Position numbers and translations under genes: made by a program. From contig NZ_CP014862.1 of NCBI RefSeq assembly GCF_002214585.1, positions 1,488,001-1,552,000 on the forward strand: a stretch of DNA of 64,000 bases, written 5' to 3'. Within the stretch, counting starts at the first letter, position 1; each line of letters starts with the position of its first letter. The notes beneath the pieces are model-generated. The model saw nothing but the letters and a program-made list of their open reading frames with translations. It searched no databases and was not told where the DNA came from. This document shows positions 8,746 through 18,579 of this stretch, one piece after another. The stretch comes from Thermococcus profundus. Its GTDB lineage: Archaea > Methanobacteriota_B > Thermococci > Thermococcales > Thermococcaceae.

Positions 8746-8937
8746 ATGGACCGAAAGCTGGACGAGTTCCTGAACGCAGGGGCCCCAGCCAAAAAATCCG
8801 AGAGCGTGCGGAAGAAGAGAAAGCGGCTGAGGGAGACGAGCCTAGACAGGTTTCTGCCGGAAGAGCACGTCGACTACTTCAAAGCCCTCAGAATAGGCTC
8901 CAAGAAGATAAGGAACGCGAGGATAGAAGAGCTATAG
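8746..8937 (+). CDS. Small protein resembling Thermococcales inhibitor of PCNA (TIP)
   Basis: The 63-residue, very basic protein begins [12 protein letters not shown]. It has a KKRKR stretch at about 25-29, then [15 protein letters not shown] and [13 protein letters not shown] at the end. Size and character fit TIP, the roughly 7 kDa Thermococcus protein (TK0808) shown to bind PCNA and block trimerisation. I identify it by recall of the family, not by alignment. Two LDxFL motifs (LDEFL, LDRFL) resemble relaxed PCNA-interacting peptides. It has its own promoter (TTTTATACTT at about 8709) and is divergent from prolidase. It overlaps the 3' end of the convergent methyltransferase gene by six bases. 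Confidence 0.65.
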   Translation: MDRKLDEFLNAGAPAKKSESVRKKRKRLRETSLDRFLPEEHVDYFKALRIGSKKIRNARIEEL

Positions 8938-10089
8938 CGCCTCCGCTATTATGGCCCTGTCCTTGAGCTGGAAGACGAAAGCCCTTCTCTCTCCCTTAAG
9001 GTTGGCCTCGATCCTTCTCCGCACCTTCCAGTAATCCCTCTCCGGAACGCTTATCCTCAAAGTTGCCCTTCCAAAGCCTTCTTTCCTGAGGAAGTCGTTT
9101 ATCCTGACGGGATGGAAGGGCAGGACGGCAAGAACCGAATAGACCCTTTTGAAGTAGTCGCTCCTTATCTCATCATCACCCGTCGCCAGAACGCGCCTCT
9201 TCTCCCTCAGGAGCATCTTCATCTCCCCACCAACGGCGTGGAAGAGCTCGTTTATCAGATCCGCGTAGTCAATGGACTGCGGTATCTCATAGAGGTACTC
9301 GCCGGGCTCTTCAATCCACTCAACGATGTTCTCAAGATCAGGGTCGCTCTCCAGCCTTGCTCCTGTGGGTAGGGTCGCCGCGCTCCTCTCCGCTTTAGCA
9401 AGGGGTTCGGAGTAAAAGGCCAAGCGATTTATCGCGCCGAAAAGGTCCACGTACTCAAACTCGCCCTTCCAGGGGACTTTCTCGCGCCTTATCTGGGGCG
9501 GGAGATCGAAGATGAAGGCGTCCGTCTTACCCTTGTAAGCCTCGTAGATTTTAAGTGGACTCGGCAGAAGACCTTCAAGGTTCCTCTCTGGAGCCTCTGG
9601 GGGCCTTGCCGGGTCTGAGAAAATAACTTCTGCATCGATTTTTTCGACGGTTTCCGGCGAGAGTGAATCGGCGTTGAGGAACTCGATGTTCGAAACTCCG
9701 TACTTCTCTGCGTTCCGTTTGGCGAACTCGATTTTGACCGGATCAATATCGATGCCGTAGGCCCTCTCCACGTTCATCGCGTAGAAGATGAGCTGTATTC
9801 CAATTCCGCAGGATACGTCGGCGATGCTCTTTACCCCAAACTCCTTCAGCCTCTCAGCTCGGTACCTGGCAACGACCTCATGAGTGGCGTAGCGGAGGCC
9901 TTCCATATCCATCCACAGATCCGAGCGGGAGAACTTGTCTCTTGCCCTTATCCTGGCCTTGGCCACCTCGACGAGCTCCCTCCAGTAGGGACCGAGCTTT
10001 GCCCTCAGCTTCCTCTCGTCCAGGCCCCGCCTCACAAGCTCCACCGCGAGGCCCACTTCCTCCTCCGTTACCTCGTTCACCCACGTCAT
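8932..10089 (-). CDS. Class I SAM-dependent methyltransferase with THUMP-like tail
   Basis: The 385-residue protein has a Rossmann methyltransferase core. Motif I is [16 protein letters not shown] (about 90-105), the acidic motif II is [18 protein letters not shown], and [18 protein letters not shown] serves as the catalytic-type DPAR motif. The DPAR motif plus a C-terminal region with VRINDFLRK and [15 protein letters not shown] resembles the bacterial/archaeal methyltransferases with a THUMP-like domain, so an RNA or nucleotide substrate is possible but not shown. No clear ribosome binding site precedes the ATG. A TATA-like box (GCTTAAAAAG) sits at about 10110. Confidence 0.75.
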   Translation of the reverse strand: MTWVNEVTEEEVGLAVELVRRGLDERKLRAKLGPYWRELVEVAKARIRARDKFSRSDLWMDMEGLRYATHEVVARYRAERLKEFGVKSIADVSCGIGIQLIFYAMNVERAYGIDIDPVKIEFAKRNAEKYGVSNIEFLNADSLSPETVEKIDAEVIFSDPARPPEAPERNLEGLLPSPLKIYEAYKGKTDAFIFDLPPQIRREKVPWKGEFEYVDLFGAINRLAFYSEPLAKAERSAATLPTGARLESDPDLENIVEWIEEPGEYLYEIPQSIDYADLINELFHAVGGEMKMLLREKRRVLATGDDEIRSDYFKRVYSVLAVLPFHPVRINDFLRKEGFGRATLRISVPERDYWKVRRRIEANLKGERRAFVFQLKDRAIIAEAL

Positions 10090-10174
10090 CGGGGGTTAGT
10101 TGGGAGGAGCGCTTAAAAAGTTGAGGTATGGAGAAACTTAAAAGGAGCAACTCCCAATATCGGCGGGTGGTAGA

Positions 10175-11989
10175 ATGGTAACAATGAGGCAGGTAAAATT
10201 CGTTCTGTTCATCCTCGTTGCCATCGGAATTATGGGCGCTTCCCTCTGGTACGCCTTTGACACGGCTTCGAAGGCCAGCTTGAAGGACTACGTCGGGGAT
10301 GAGGTATGGTACGTCCCGGCCGCTAGGAACACACTTCACAGGCTCGGCCTTCAGGCTCACTACGTTCACAACGGCTACGAGGGCGTCAACGTCATTTTCG
10401 CGAGCGATAAGGACAAGCTCAAGTACAGGCACTTCGTCGACGAGGCTCTAGTTATCTACAAGGGCAACATGTCGGCCACGATTAGCTACAAAGAGTTCCC
10501 GGGAATGTACGTTGAGATTCCAAGGGAAAAAATGGACAAGTTCCTGAAGCACCTGGAGGACAACATTCCGCCGGAAGCGTACTACGTCGTAACCGGCTAC
10601 CAGTACCCTGACAAGGACAACATCCAGAATTACCTAAACACCGAGCACCCGTTCCTGGGGAAGGACTTCATAATGCTCTCAATGCTGCTTTTCGGGGATT
10701 ACCCCTACGACTGGCGCGTTCCGGGGCTTGTTCTCTACGGACTCCTCCAGCTCCTAGTCCTTCTTACGGCTTACAGGATCACTAAGAGCTATCTAGCTTC
10801 ATTAATAGCGCTCTTCTTTGCCGCCGTTGACCCGACGCTCCAGGCCACAGCCGTCACGGCCATGCTCGACATATACGTCGCCGCTTTCGTCATGATCTTC
10901 GTCTTCCTCCTGACCTATGGGTGGAGGAACCTCTCCGGCCTCGGGATAGGACTCGGAGCGGCGACCAAGCTGAGCGGCGCCTTTGGCTATCCGGTGCTAT
11001 TCCTCAGGCTTCTAGCGGACCTCAAAGGAGAAACCGACTGGAAGAAGGGAGTCAGGATAGTTGTGGTACTGGCGCTCCTCGGAGGAGCTATAGTGGCGTA
11101 CGCGGAACACAGGGCAGGTTTCTGGGATGCGAAATACTTCTACATCCTGACCCTACTAACTCTTCTTGCCCTGGCGGAGTTCTCCTACTCTAGCAGAGAC
11201 GCAGTTAAAGAACTTGTCTACGTCCTAAACGCGGGCCTGATCCTTCCGCTGGTTGGCTTCATTATCCCAGAGCTTCCGATAATAAAGGCCTACGGCTTCG
11301 ATCCCTGGCTCAGGGACTTCCTGGGTAGCTTCAAGTGGCACCTCAGCTACAAGGGGGAGAACCCGTGGACGGCGCCCTTCTGGGAGTGGTTCTACAACGG
11401 CAACTCCTTCCACTTCCACTTCAACCCTGATGTTGTAGCCAGCACAAACCCAACCCTGCTCCTCTTCATGATAGTGGCGATCTTCGCGATCCCCTACGTG
11501 TGGAAGAGGCGCGGGGAAGGGGCGCTCGTTCCCTTTGGCGTCTTCTGGAGCACGGTTCTGCTCTTCGCCCTCCAGTATGCTATGGGCGGAAAGACGCAGT
11601 TCAGCTTCTACGCCACTGCCCTCGTCCCAGAGGCGGCAGTAGTTATGGGAGTAGTTGTTTACGACATCGTCAACTGGGAGGCCTTCACGGATTCCCTCCT
11701 CGACTACCTCTACTGGCTCGGCAGGATCTGCAGAATAGGGAGGTTCGTTGATTACGTTGAGAATAAGAGGGCGGAGAAGGAAGAGAAAGCCGAAGAAACC
11801 ACCGCTCCCACCATCTTGCCATCGATACCGCTCCCGCCGACGGTTTACGTCCAGTACCACGGCCTTCCGAAGAAGAGGGCAGTCGAGAGGGAAGCCAAGA
11901 GGAGGGAGCCAAAGCCGGGCGGGCTTCCAAGGAAGGGGGGAAAGAGCGAAAGTGAAAAGGCCAGCGAGGAAGACGAGGAAAACCTCTGA
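10175..11989 (+). CDS. Dolichyl-phosphate-mannose-protein mannosyltransferase-like (PMT/GT-C family)
   Basis: This 604-residue GT-C glycosyltransferase has an N-terminal membrane helix (about 6-27), a first outer loop with the conserved acidic pair in YVGDEVWYVPAARNTL (about 38-53), and many transmembrane helices between about 165 and 500. The cytoplasmic tail is highly charged (KKRAVEREAKRREPK and a Glu-rich end). This pattern fits lipid-linked sugar transfer to protein or lipid at the outer face of the membrane. ATG 10175 follows GGGTGG. A TATA-like AACTTAAAAG lies about 40 bases upstream. The sugar and acceptor cannot be read from sequence. Confidence 0.82.
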   Translation: MVTMRQVKFVLFILVAIGIMGASLWYAFDTASKASLKDYVGDEVWYVPAARNTLHRLGLQAHYVHNGYEGVNVIFASDKDKLKYRHFVDEALVIYKGNMSATISYKEFPGMYVEIPREKMDKFLKHLEDNIPPEAYYVVTGYQYPDKDNIQNYLNTEHPFLGKDFIMLSMLLFGDYPYDWRVPGLVLYGLLQLLVLLTAYRITKSYLASLIALFFAAVDPTLQATAVTAMLDIYVAAFVMIFVFLLTYGWRNLSGLGIGLGAATKLSGAFGYPVLFLRLLADLKGETDWKKGVRIVVVLALLGGAIVAYAEHRAGFWDAKYFYILTLLTLLALAEFSYSSRDAVKELVYVLNAGLILPLVGFIIPELPIIKAYGFDPWLRDFLGSFKWHLSYKGENPWTAPFWEWFYNGNSFHFHFNPDVVASTNPTLLLFMIVAIFAIPYVWKRRGEGALVPFGVFWSTVLLFALQYAMGGKTQFSFYATALVPEAAVVMGVVVYDIVNWEAFTDSLLDYLYWLGRICRIGRFVDYVENKRAEKEEKAEETTAPTILPSIPLPPTVYVQYHGLPKKRAVEREAKRREPKPGGLPRKGGKSESEKASEEDEENL

Positions 11990-12670
11990 TCATTTCTTTT
12001 TTAGAAACGGTTCAAGGCTCCTCTGCCCCGGCTTCTTTTTGAACTTCTCCTCGATCTTTTTCAGGGTCTTCCAGGTTCTCCTCACTATCGGGGGGAAGTC
12101 CCCGTGCTCCCGGTAGTATTCCTCAAGGAAAGCCCGTGTCCTAGGGTCGCTCGGGTAGCCAGAGCCTATCTCACCGTACTCCTCCTTGAGCTTTTCTATC
12201 TCCCGATCCCTCGTCACCTTGGCGAGTATAGAGGCGGCGGATACCGGGATGAAGCGGTCGTCGGCTTTGTGCTCCGCCACTATCTCGGCGCTGAAATCTA
12301 GCCTTTTGCCTATCTCCTCACCGAAGCGCTCCTCCTTAACGTCGGCGGCGTCGATGTAAACAACGTCCGGCTTCACCTTCAGGGAGTTTAAGGCCCTTAC
12401 GAAGTTCTCAACCTCAAACTCGTTGAGGGTCACTTCCCTGGAGTCGATCTCCTCCGGCGAGAGCTTTATGATGACGTAGTCATCGAGAAGGGACGTTATC
12501 TCATCGAAGAGGGTCTCCCTCCTCTTCGGGCTCAGCTTTTTGGAGTCCTTAACTCCCAGCTTCTCAAGCTCCTCAACCTTATCCTCATCCACAATGGCGG
12601 CCGCTATGACCATCGGACCGATGACAGGCCCCCTTCCAGCCTCGTCTATCCCAGCGAGCTTCCTTCCCAT
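11990..12670 (-). CDS. rnhB: Ribonuclease HII with C-terminal PIP box
   Basis: RNase HII cuts RNA in RNA:DNA hybrids and removes single ribonucleotides. The 226-residue protein shows the active site IDEAGRGPVIGPM (Asp, Glu), VYIDAAD and EHKADD, with SAASILAKVTRDR as the usual support. The C-terminus has QRSLEPFL, a PCNA-interacting peptide (QxxLxxFL), as in other Thermococcales RNase HII. ATG 12670 lies at ideal distance from AGGAAG. Two alternative starts at 12676/12679 overlap the preceding stop. The stop sits directly against the convergent mannosyltransferase gene. Confidence 0.95.
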   Translation of the reverse strand: MGRKLAGIDEAGRGPVIGPMVIAAAIVDEDKVEELEKLGVKDSKKLSPKRRETLFDEITSLLDDYVIIKLSPEEIDSREVTLNEFEVENFVRALNSLKVKPDVVYIDAADVKEERFGEEIGKRLDFSAEIVAEHKADDRFIPVSAASILAKVTRDREIEKLKEEYGEIGSGYPSDPRTRAFLEEYYREHGDFPPIVRRTWKTLKKIEEKFKKKPGQRSLEPFLKKK

Positions 12671-12675
12671 TGACA

Positions 12676-13497
12676 TCACTTCCTAACAAGCAGTGCACCG
12701 TAGATGGCCCCCAGGAGTATCGTGGCTATTCCGCTCGGTGGTATGGCGGTGAAATAGGCCACGACAACGGAGGAAAGCTGAACGGTTAGGGTGACGAGAA
12801 GACTCGTGAGGACTATCCTCCTGAGATCCTCGCTCAGCATCACACCAATCGCTCCCGGGAGAACGGCAACGACCTGGAGCGTGACCAGTCCAACGCTCTG
12901 GACTATCAGAGACCCCATGAGGCCAACTAGAACGTAGAGGAGAACAAGGTAGAACCTTGACCTCCCGCCATAGCTCTCAACGCCCTCGATGTCGAAGCTT
13001 ATGTAGAGAAAGTCGCGGTAGAATAGGAGAAGGACGAGAAGTATCAGAAAGCCGAAGCCCGTGAGGGCGAGGAGGTTCTCCCTGGTTATAAGGAAGAGCT
13101 CGCCGGTGAGGTAGGAAACGACGTTCTCCGTGAGGGGGAAGTATGGTCTATTCGCCATCACCTTGTAGAGGATTCCAAAGCCCAGGACAGTTAACCCGGC
13201 CACGAAGCTTGCCACTATCCCAACGGCGGAGTCAGAGGAAAAGCCGAAGCGCTCAAGCTCCGCTATGGTCAAAACGATCACGAGGGTCACGAGGGTGGCG
13301 ACTATCATCACAAGGGAAAGGTTGCCGAGAACCAGCCCGAGGATCATCCCAAGAACAGCCCCGAAGAGGAGGGAGTGGAAGAGGGCATGGGTGAGAAATG
13401 CAAGGCCCTTCATGTTTATGATGGGACTGAGGAGCCCGAGAAGAACGCTGATCGTCACGCTAGCCAGGAGGGCCCTCACCATGAACTCCGGGATCAT
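12676..13497 (-). CDS. znuB: Metal (zinc/manganese) ABC transporter permease
   Basis: The 273-residue protein with about eight hydrophobic helices belongs to the ZnuB/MntB permease family. Typical segments are GLAFLTHALFHSLLFGAVLG near residue 30, SDSAVGIVASFVAGL near 88, and LVGLMGSLIVQSVGLVTLQVVAVLPGAIG (in two parts, about 190-218). The start overlaps the ATPase stop (ATGA), so the two are translationally coupled. No solute-binding protein gene is adjacent. Metal specificity is not determined by the sequence. Confidence 0.88.
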   Translation of the reverse strand: MIPEFMVRALLASVTISVLLGLLSPIINMKGLAFLTHALFHSLLFGAVLGMILGLVLGNLSLVMIVATLVTLVIVLTIAELERFGFSSDSAVGIVASFVAGLTVLGFGILYKVMANRPYFPLTENVVSYLTGELFLITRENLLALTGFGFLILLVLLLFYRDFLYISFDIEGVESYGGRSRFYLVLLYVLVGLMGSLIVQSVGLVTLQVVAVLPGAIGVMLSEDLRRIVLTSLLVTLTVQLSSVVVAYFTAIPPSGIATILLGAIYGALLVRK

Positions 13498-14288
13498 CTC
13501 CTCCTCCCCCCGTGCAGGTGAAGGTGGAAGTCACCGGTTATGCAATAGAGTTTATCCTCGACCTTTATAGCCCTCGCCATGGGCCCATAAACGCTCTTTA
13601 TAATCTCGTCGGTGAGGGCCTCGTCAGGTTTTCCGAAGGCTATCATCCTGCGGTTTATCAGCATGATCTCGTCCCCTATCTCGAGGAGCGGGTTGATGTC
13701 GTGGGTGGTGATCACCATGGCTATGCTCCTCTTAACCTTTATCTCCCTCAGAACTGAGGCAACCTCGGCCCTGGCCGATGGATCGAGGGCAGAGAGGGGC
13801 TCGTCCAGCAGGAGAAGCTTTGGATCACTTATCAGGGCTCTAGCGAGAAGAACCCTCTGCTTCTGCCCCCCGCTGAGGTTTCTGAAAAGCTTATCCGCCA
13901 CATCCTCAAGGCCCACGAACTCAAGAGCCCTAAACGCGCTCTTCCTCACGTCCTCGGGTATTTTCCTGTGGAGGATGCCCCTCTTGTAGAGGGCCCCCAT
14001 AGCCACTACCTCTAGGGCAGTTAAGGGAACGCTTTCATTTAGAGAATGGCTCTGCGGGACGTAGGAGACAAGATCCCTCGCCTCGTGTGGAGGCTTCTCA
14101 AACACAAGGAGTTCACCGGAGTATTCCCGATGAAACCCAGCGATGGTTCTTAGAAGGGTCGTCTTTCCAGCGCCGTTCGGGCCGAGGAGGAGAAGGGTCT
14201 CGGAATTCCCCAGCTCGAAGGTTACATCCCGGAGGGCAACCCGTCCATTGTAATACACCGAAAGATCCCTAGCCCGAACGGCGGCCAT
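13494..14288 (-). CDS. znuC: Metal ABC transporter ATP-binding protein
   Basis: The 264-residue ABC ATPase has Walker A LLGPNGAGKTTLLRTI (about 33-48), Q-loop SYVPQSHSLNE, signature LSGGQKQRVLLARAL (about 142-156), Walker B LLLLDEPLSALD and an H-loop TTHDIN. The C-terminus is unusual in ending FHLHLHGGRRR, a histidine cluster that could bind a metal, in line with a zinc/manganese system. The ATG follows GGTGAGG. It is coupled to the permease gene downstream. Confidence 0.9.
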   Translation of the reverse strand: MAAVRARDLSVYYNGRVALRDVTFELGNSETLLLLGPNGAGKTTLLRTIAGFHREYSGELLVFEKPPHEARDLVSYVPQSHSLNESVPLTALEVVAMGALYKRGILHRKIPEDVRKSAFRALEFVGLEDVADKLFRNLSGGQKQRVLLARALISDPKLLLLDEPLSALDPSARAEVASVLREIKVKRSIAMVITTHDINPLLEIGDEIMLINRRMIAFGKPDEALTDEIIKSVYGPMARAIKVEDKLYCITGDFHLHLHGGRRR

Positions 14289-14347
14289 AACCTCACCGGA
14301 GGACTTTAGGCCGCCCTACTTTATAAACTTAAGCAAAAAGAAAGGGA

Positions 14348-15313
14348 TCAAAGCTCGGCCTCGCCGAGGAACTCGAGGAGATCGAGCAGTCTCCTGTCCT
14401 TGATCTTTCCAAGGATCTCGGAAACCTTTTCCTCCTCGATCTTGCCATCCTTGAAGAGTGCCAGATACTTGACGCCCTCGAAGAACTCCCTGAGGTTCGG
14501 GAAGGCTCTTGAGAACATGTCGGCGTTGTTGTATACTGTGTCAAAGCTGTCCTCCAGGAACAGCTGCCAGAGGACGTCGACAAGAGCATCGAAGGCAACG
14601 TCGTAGTACTCCGTTTCCCTGGCCCAGAGCATAGCGTAGAGGCACTCCTGAAGGGCCGCCTCGTAGTCGTCGTCTTCCTCGAATATCTCCTCAAAGCTGA
14701 GGTGGATCTCAGCCAGCAGTCTTTTATCGCCCAGCTCAACGGCCCTCGGGAGTATCTCCGCCAGCATGGCCTTGGCCTCGTAGGTTTCGCCCATCTCGAA
14801 CCGTACGTAGGCCTTGTACACCCTAACGTGGAGGAGCTTGTCCTCCGCTCCAAGCTCTTCATAGGTCTTCTCGGCCTTTTCCAGGAGCTCATAGGCCTTA
14901 TCGTAGTCCTGGAGCTCCTCAACTATGAGCGCCATGTTGTAGTATATCTCGGCAACGTTCTCGACGTTGCCCTTCGTCGTCTCCTCTTCAAGGAGGGACT
15001 GGTACATGGCGAGGCTCTTCTCAAGCTCCCCTATGAGGAAGTAAAGGTCTGCGAGGTGGAACTTGACCTCAAAGGTGTCTTCCTTCTCGGCGAGCTCCTC
15101 AAACTCGCTGATCTTGTCCACCTCAAGGAACTCGTGGTAGTAGTAGACGACCAGCTTGTACAGTTCGTAGTCCTTTTTCTCCAGGGCTAGCTCCTCTGCC
15201 TTTTTGAGGACTCCCTCAAGCTCCTCATCGCTCAGCTCGTCCACTTTGTAGTAGAGCAGACTGGCCACCTTTTTCGTGTCCTTCTCTTCCAAAGCCTTCA
15301 GAAGCTCTTCCAT
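14348..15313 (-). CDS. TPR-repeat protein, 321 aa
   Basis: This acidic, all-helical protein has several tetratricopeptide-like repeats. Examples are FHLADLYFLIGELEKSLAMY near residue 100, AEIYYNMALIVEELQDYDKA near 125 and AYVRFEMGETYEAKAMLAEI near 165. No signal or membrane helix is present, so it is probably a cytoplasmic scaffold. ATG 15313 is preferred over in-frame GTG/TTG codons because GGTG lies seven bases upstream. It stands alone between the metal ABC operon and the large surface protein. The partner is unknown. Confidence 0.75.
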   Translation of the reverse strand: MEELLKALEEKDTKKVASLLYYKVDELSDEELEGVLKKAEELALEKKDYELYKLVVYYYHEFLEVDKISEFEELAEKEDTFEVKFHLADLYFLIGELEKSLAMYQSLLEEETTKGNVENVAEIYYNMALIVEELQDYDKAYELLEKAEKTYEELGAEDKLLHVRVYKAYVRFEMGETYEAKAMLAEILPRAVELGDKRLLAEIHLSFEEIFEEDDDYEAALQECLYAMLWARETEYYDVAFDALVDVLWQLFLEDSFDTVYNNADMFSRAFPNLREFFEGVKYLALFKDGKIEEEKVSEILGKIKDRRLLDLLEFLGEAEL

Positions 15314-15384
15314 TTTCTTCACCAAGATAAGTACGTTGCTGGGGTTTTAATCTTTTTTTCTCCCGGCAAAAATAAAGGAAAAAG

Positions 15385-18372
15385 TCAGTGCTTTTTCAGA
15401 AGCGAGACTAAGACAAGGAGAATCAATATCCCTGGTCCGCAGATTCCGCCTTTTCCGCCGGTACTCGAGGGCTGGGAGGCGGTGCTTTGAGGCGTAGTGG
15501 TTGTTTTAGATTGTGTCGGGGAAGGGCTACTTGAGGTCGTAGTGGTGTGTGTTGGGCGCGTCGTCTGACTCGTCTGGGTTTCAGTCGGAGTGGGGGACAG
15601 AACCGTTAACGTGATCCTCTTCACGTCCTCTCCCCCTTTATCGTCCTTCACAGTCAGCGTTACCGTGTAGTTGCCGACTTCTGTGAAAACATGAACCGGC
15701 TCTGCATCGTTCGATGTCGAGCCGTCCCCAAAGTCCCAGCTCCAGCTCGTTATTTCCCCGTCCCTGTCGGTGGATTTATCGGCGAAGCTCACCTCTTCTC
15801 CTGCCTTCGGCTCCTTGGGCAGGAACGTGAAGTCCGCTGTGGGGAGGTAGTTCTTCGGCTCGACCTTTATCTCCTTCGTGTAGCTCCCTCTCAGCCCGCT
15901 CTCGTCCTCGACGGTGAGCATTACCGTGTAGGTTCCAGGAGCGGCGTAGGAATGGTTGGGGTTCCTCTCGTCCGAGAAGGTTCCGTCGCCGAAGTTCCAG
16001 CTCCACTTGGCCACGCTCCCGTCCGGGTCGCTTGAGCTGTCCATGAAGCTGACCTCGTCTCCGGCCGTTATCTCCGACGGTGAGTAGCTGAAGAGGGCGT
16101 TGGGCTTTTCGTTGTGCTGGACGTTTATTTTGGCGGTGCATGTTGCGTTCGCGCTCCACGGGTCGTAAACAGTCAGCGTTACCGTATGGAGTCCCTCTTC
16201 CTGATAGGTGTGCAAGACCTGAGAGGCGTTCCCCTCTCCTGTTATGCCGTCTCCGAAGTCTATCTCCCATCTCAAACTGCCGTTCTCCGGGTCGTTGAGG
16301 TTCAGGTTTAGGGTCGTACTGAGGGGTCTCTTTCCAGAGCTTGGTGTCGCCACTATTGAGCACTCAGGCGGCTTGTTTAACATCCTCAGTACGTCGAGGT
16401 TCAGCTTGAGAAAGCCGATGTTTATGAAAATCGGGCTCTGGTTCCTCTGTTCGTAGTATTTCCCCTTGCTCGGCACGTAAAAGTCCAGAACGAGATGCCC
16501 GTCCTCGCTGTCCCTGTAGATGACCCCTGTGGCGTTGTACCACTTGTCCCTGTCGTCTATCCTCCCATCGTAGGCCACCAGGATGGAGGTCTCGTTTGAG
16601 AACTTCATTTCGTGGGTCGTCAGCTTCTCGTAGCCGTAGTCGCCCTGGATTGAGCCCTCGAACCCCGTGAGAACCTTGCTCCCCAGCGTGCCTTTGAAGG
16701 AGAGTGAGAGTCCAAGGGAGAACGTGTTGGCATCCTTTTCCCAGTGGAGTTGCTTCATGTACTGCTCGTAGGAGCTCTGGACGTTGCTCGCCTCTATGGT
16801 GAAGACTCCGAGGACTCTGCTTGCGTCGTAGTTCTTGAGTTCTGTTATCTTGCTTGGATATGTGTTGATGTCGCCTATTTCGTGGAGATCCGAGTCGTAG
16901 GATGTGAAGTGAGCATTGGGGGGTCCCTTGGGGACCGACACGAGGATATACTGCTGTTTGCCGTTTACGACTGCAAGCTCCGGCGGCCAGATTATGGGGA
17001 ACTCGTAGACGTCGTAGTCCGTGCTCACGTAAATGGCCCCATCAGCCATGTCCGCGCGCATCTTGTATGTTACTGCGGTTTCGTAGCTCTTGCCGGTCTC
17101 GCTCTGACGTTTCTGGCCGATCATGCTCTTCAGGCCAAGCTCGTACTTGACGAGCCCAGGTATGTTCTGCACGAACGTGAGCTCCGCGGTCAGCTTCATG
17201 TCCGTGGTGGCTTTTATTGAAGCGCTGGTCATCTGGGTCTGCTTACTCGTGTACGCTGAGTAAAATGTCCCGCTCTCGTTTATGACGTCATAGTCAACGG
17301 GCGGGGCGTTTATTACCGCTATGACCTTGTTCACGACGTGGAGGACGGCTTTGTTGGGAGGGCCCACAACTATGGAGTCTCCGTTCACATCCGCAACTGC
17401 TATGCCCGCACCGTAGGTGAACTCCGTCTGAAGTCCATCGGGGCCGTTCAGCAGGTCTCCCACCATGTTGTAGACCTTGACCCTGCCATTGTACTGAGAG
17501 GCCCACACTATCTCGTCAACGCCGTCGGTGTTCACATCACCAACCGCTATTCTGTCGCCCTTGTAAAACAGTATTGTAAATACTCCTATCTCGTTCCCCT
17601 TGAACTGTGCACCGTCCTTCTCGAGCTTGAATATATGGATCCCCCTCTTCTTGGTGTCCTGTGTGGCTATGACTATCTCATCGAGGCCATCCATATCGAC
17701 GTCGCCGATAGCCATCTCGTCCCTCTCATGAATGTCAAAGGAGTCCACCTCAATCGTTCCAAGGGAGTTTCCGTTGACGTCGTACACCGATAGGGTGTCC
17801 TCGCTTGCATCGGCGTGGACGATTTCGTCAATCCCATCTCCGTCGAAGTCTCCCGCGCCTATGGCATCGCCATCCTTAAAGTCATCAACCTTGAACTGGT
17901 TCACCAGGTTGAAGTTCTCGTCGAAGATGTGTATCCAGTTGTTCCTGTCGGCGTGGATTATCTCAGCCTTCCCATCCCCATCAAGATCTCCGCAGGCCAA
18001 ATCGTCGCCGGCCTCGAAGTTAACATCGTGCTTTCCTAGTTCGTTCCCGTACATGTCGTAGATGTAGATCTTGTCGGTGCTCCTGTCGCCCTGGATTATC
18101 TCGGCCCTTCCGTCGTCGTTCACGTCACAAGCAACCATCTCGTCCCATTTCTCGTAGCCCGTGTGGAACTTCCCGATCACTCCCCCGCTCCCGTTCTCGT
18201 ACATCCAGAAGTAGTCCCCGCGATCCCCTATGATGATGTCTCCGTCCTCGATGACCCTACCTCCAATCCCGTCGATGAGGTTTGCGTCCTGAGCCGTAAC
18301 CACTCTGGAAGAAGCGGCAAGGGAAATCGCCACAATGAAAAGGAAAGACAGCGTTAAGAGCTTCTTCACCAT
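15385..18372 (-). CDS. Surface protein with FG-GAP repeats, three PKD domains and CGP-CTERM tail
   Basis: The 995-residue secreted protein starts with signal MVKKLLTLSFLFIVAISLAA. Residues of about 35-340 hold six or more FG-GAP/VCBS-type repeats with Ca2+-binding-like loops (DVNDDGRAEII, DLDGDGKAEII, DFDGDGIDEIV, DVDMDGLDEIV), probably a beta-propeller. Three PKD domains follow near the C-terminal third (DFGDGITGEG, NFGDGTFSDE, DFGDGSTSND). A Thr/Ser-rich linker then leads to the Thermococcales CGP-CTERM signal (GGICGPGILILL, basic end). It is probably processed and lipid-anchored at the outer surface. ATG 18372 lies behind GGGGTTGG and exposes the signal. Confidence 0.88.
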   Translation of the reverse strand: MVKKLLTLSFLFIVAISLAASSRVVTAQDANLIDGIGGRVIEDGDIIIGDRGDYFWMYENGSGGVIGKFHTGYEKWDEMVACDVNDDGRAEIIQGDRSTDKIYIYDMYGNELGKHDVNFEAGDDLACGDLDGDGKAEIIHADRNNWIHIFDENFNLVNQFKVDDFKDGDAIGAGDFDGDGIDEIVHADASEDTLSVYDVNGNSLGTIEVDSFDIHERDEMAIGDVDMDGLDEIVIATQDTKKRGIHIFKLEKDGAQFKGNEIGVFTILFYKGDRIAVGDVNTDGVDEIVWASQYNGRVKVYNMVGDLLNGPDGLQTEFTYGAGIAVADVNGDSIVVGPPNKAVLHVVNKVIAVINAPPVDYDVINESGTFYSAYTSKQTQMTSASIKATTDMKLTAELTFVQNIPGLVKYELGLKSMIGQKRQSETGKSYETAVTYKMRADMADGAIYVSTDYDVYEFPIIWPPELAVVNGKQQYILVSVPKGPPNAHFTSYDSDLHEIGDINTYPSKITELKNYDASRVLGVFTIEASNVQSSYEQYMKQLHWEKDANTFSLGLSLSFKGTLGSKVLTGFEGSIQGDYGYEKLTTHEMKFSNETSILVAYDGRIDDRDKWYNATGVIYRDSEDGHLVLDFYVPSKGKYYEQRNQSPIFINIGFLKLNLDVLRMLNKPPECSIVATPSSGKRPLSTTLNLNLNDPENGSLRWEIDFGDGITGEGNASQVLHTYQEEGLHTVTLTVYDPWSANATCTAKINVQHNEKPNALFSYSPSEITAGDEVSFMDSSSDPDGSVAKWSWNFGDGTFSDERNPNHSYAAPGTYTVMLTVEDESGLRGSYTKEIKVEPKNYLPTADFTFLPKEPKAGEEVSFADKSTDRDGEITSWSWDFGDGSTSNDAEPVHVFTEVGNYTVTLTVKDDKGGEDVKRITLTVLSPTPTETQTSQTTRPTHTTTTSSSPSPTQSKTTTTPQSTASQPSSTGGKGGICGPGILILLVLVSLLKKH

Positions 18373-18579
18373 ACAACCAACCCCCTTCCAGTGAAGTTTA
18401 CGGGTTGCAGAACAGAAAACCACGGCAAACCTACGTAAACTCAATAGTTGTTACACTTCAAAATATAAAACCCTTTTCCCGATTTTTATTTACTTTATTG
18501 GAACATAACACGAGAGATTTTCGAAAAAACCCAAGAGGGGGAGGGGAGCATTTTTAAGTCCAGGCTGAAACCCCCTAAC

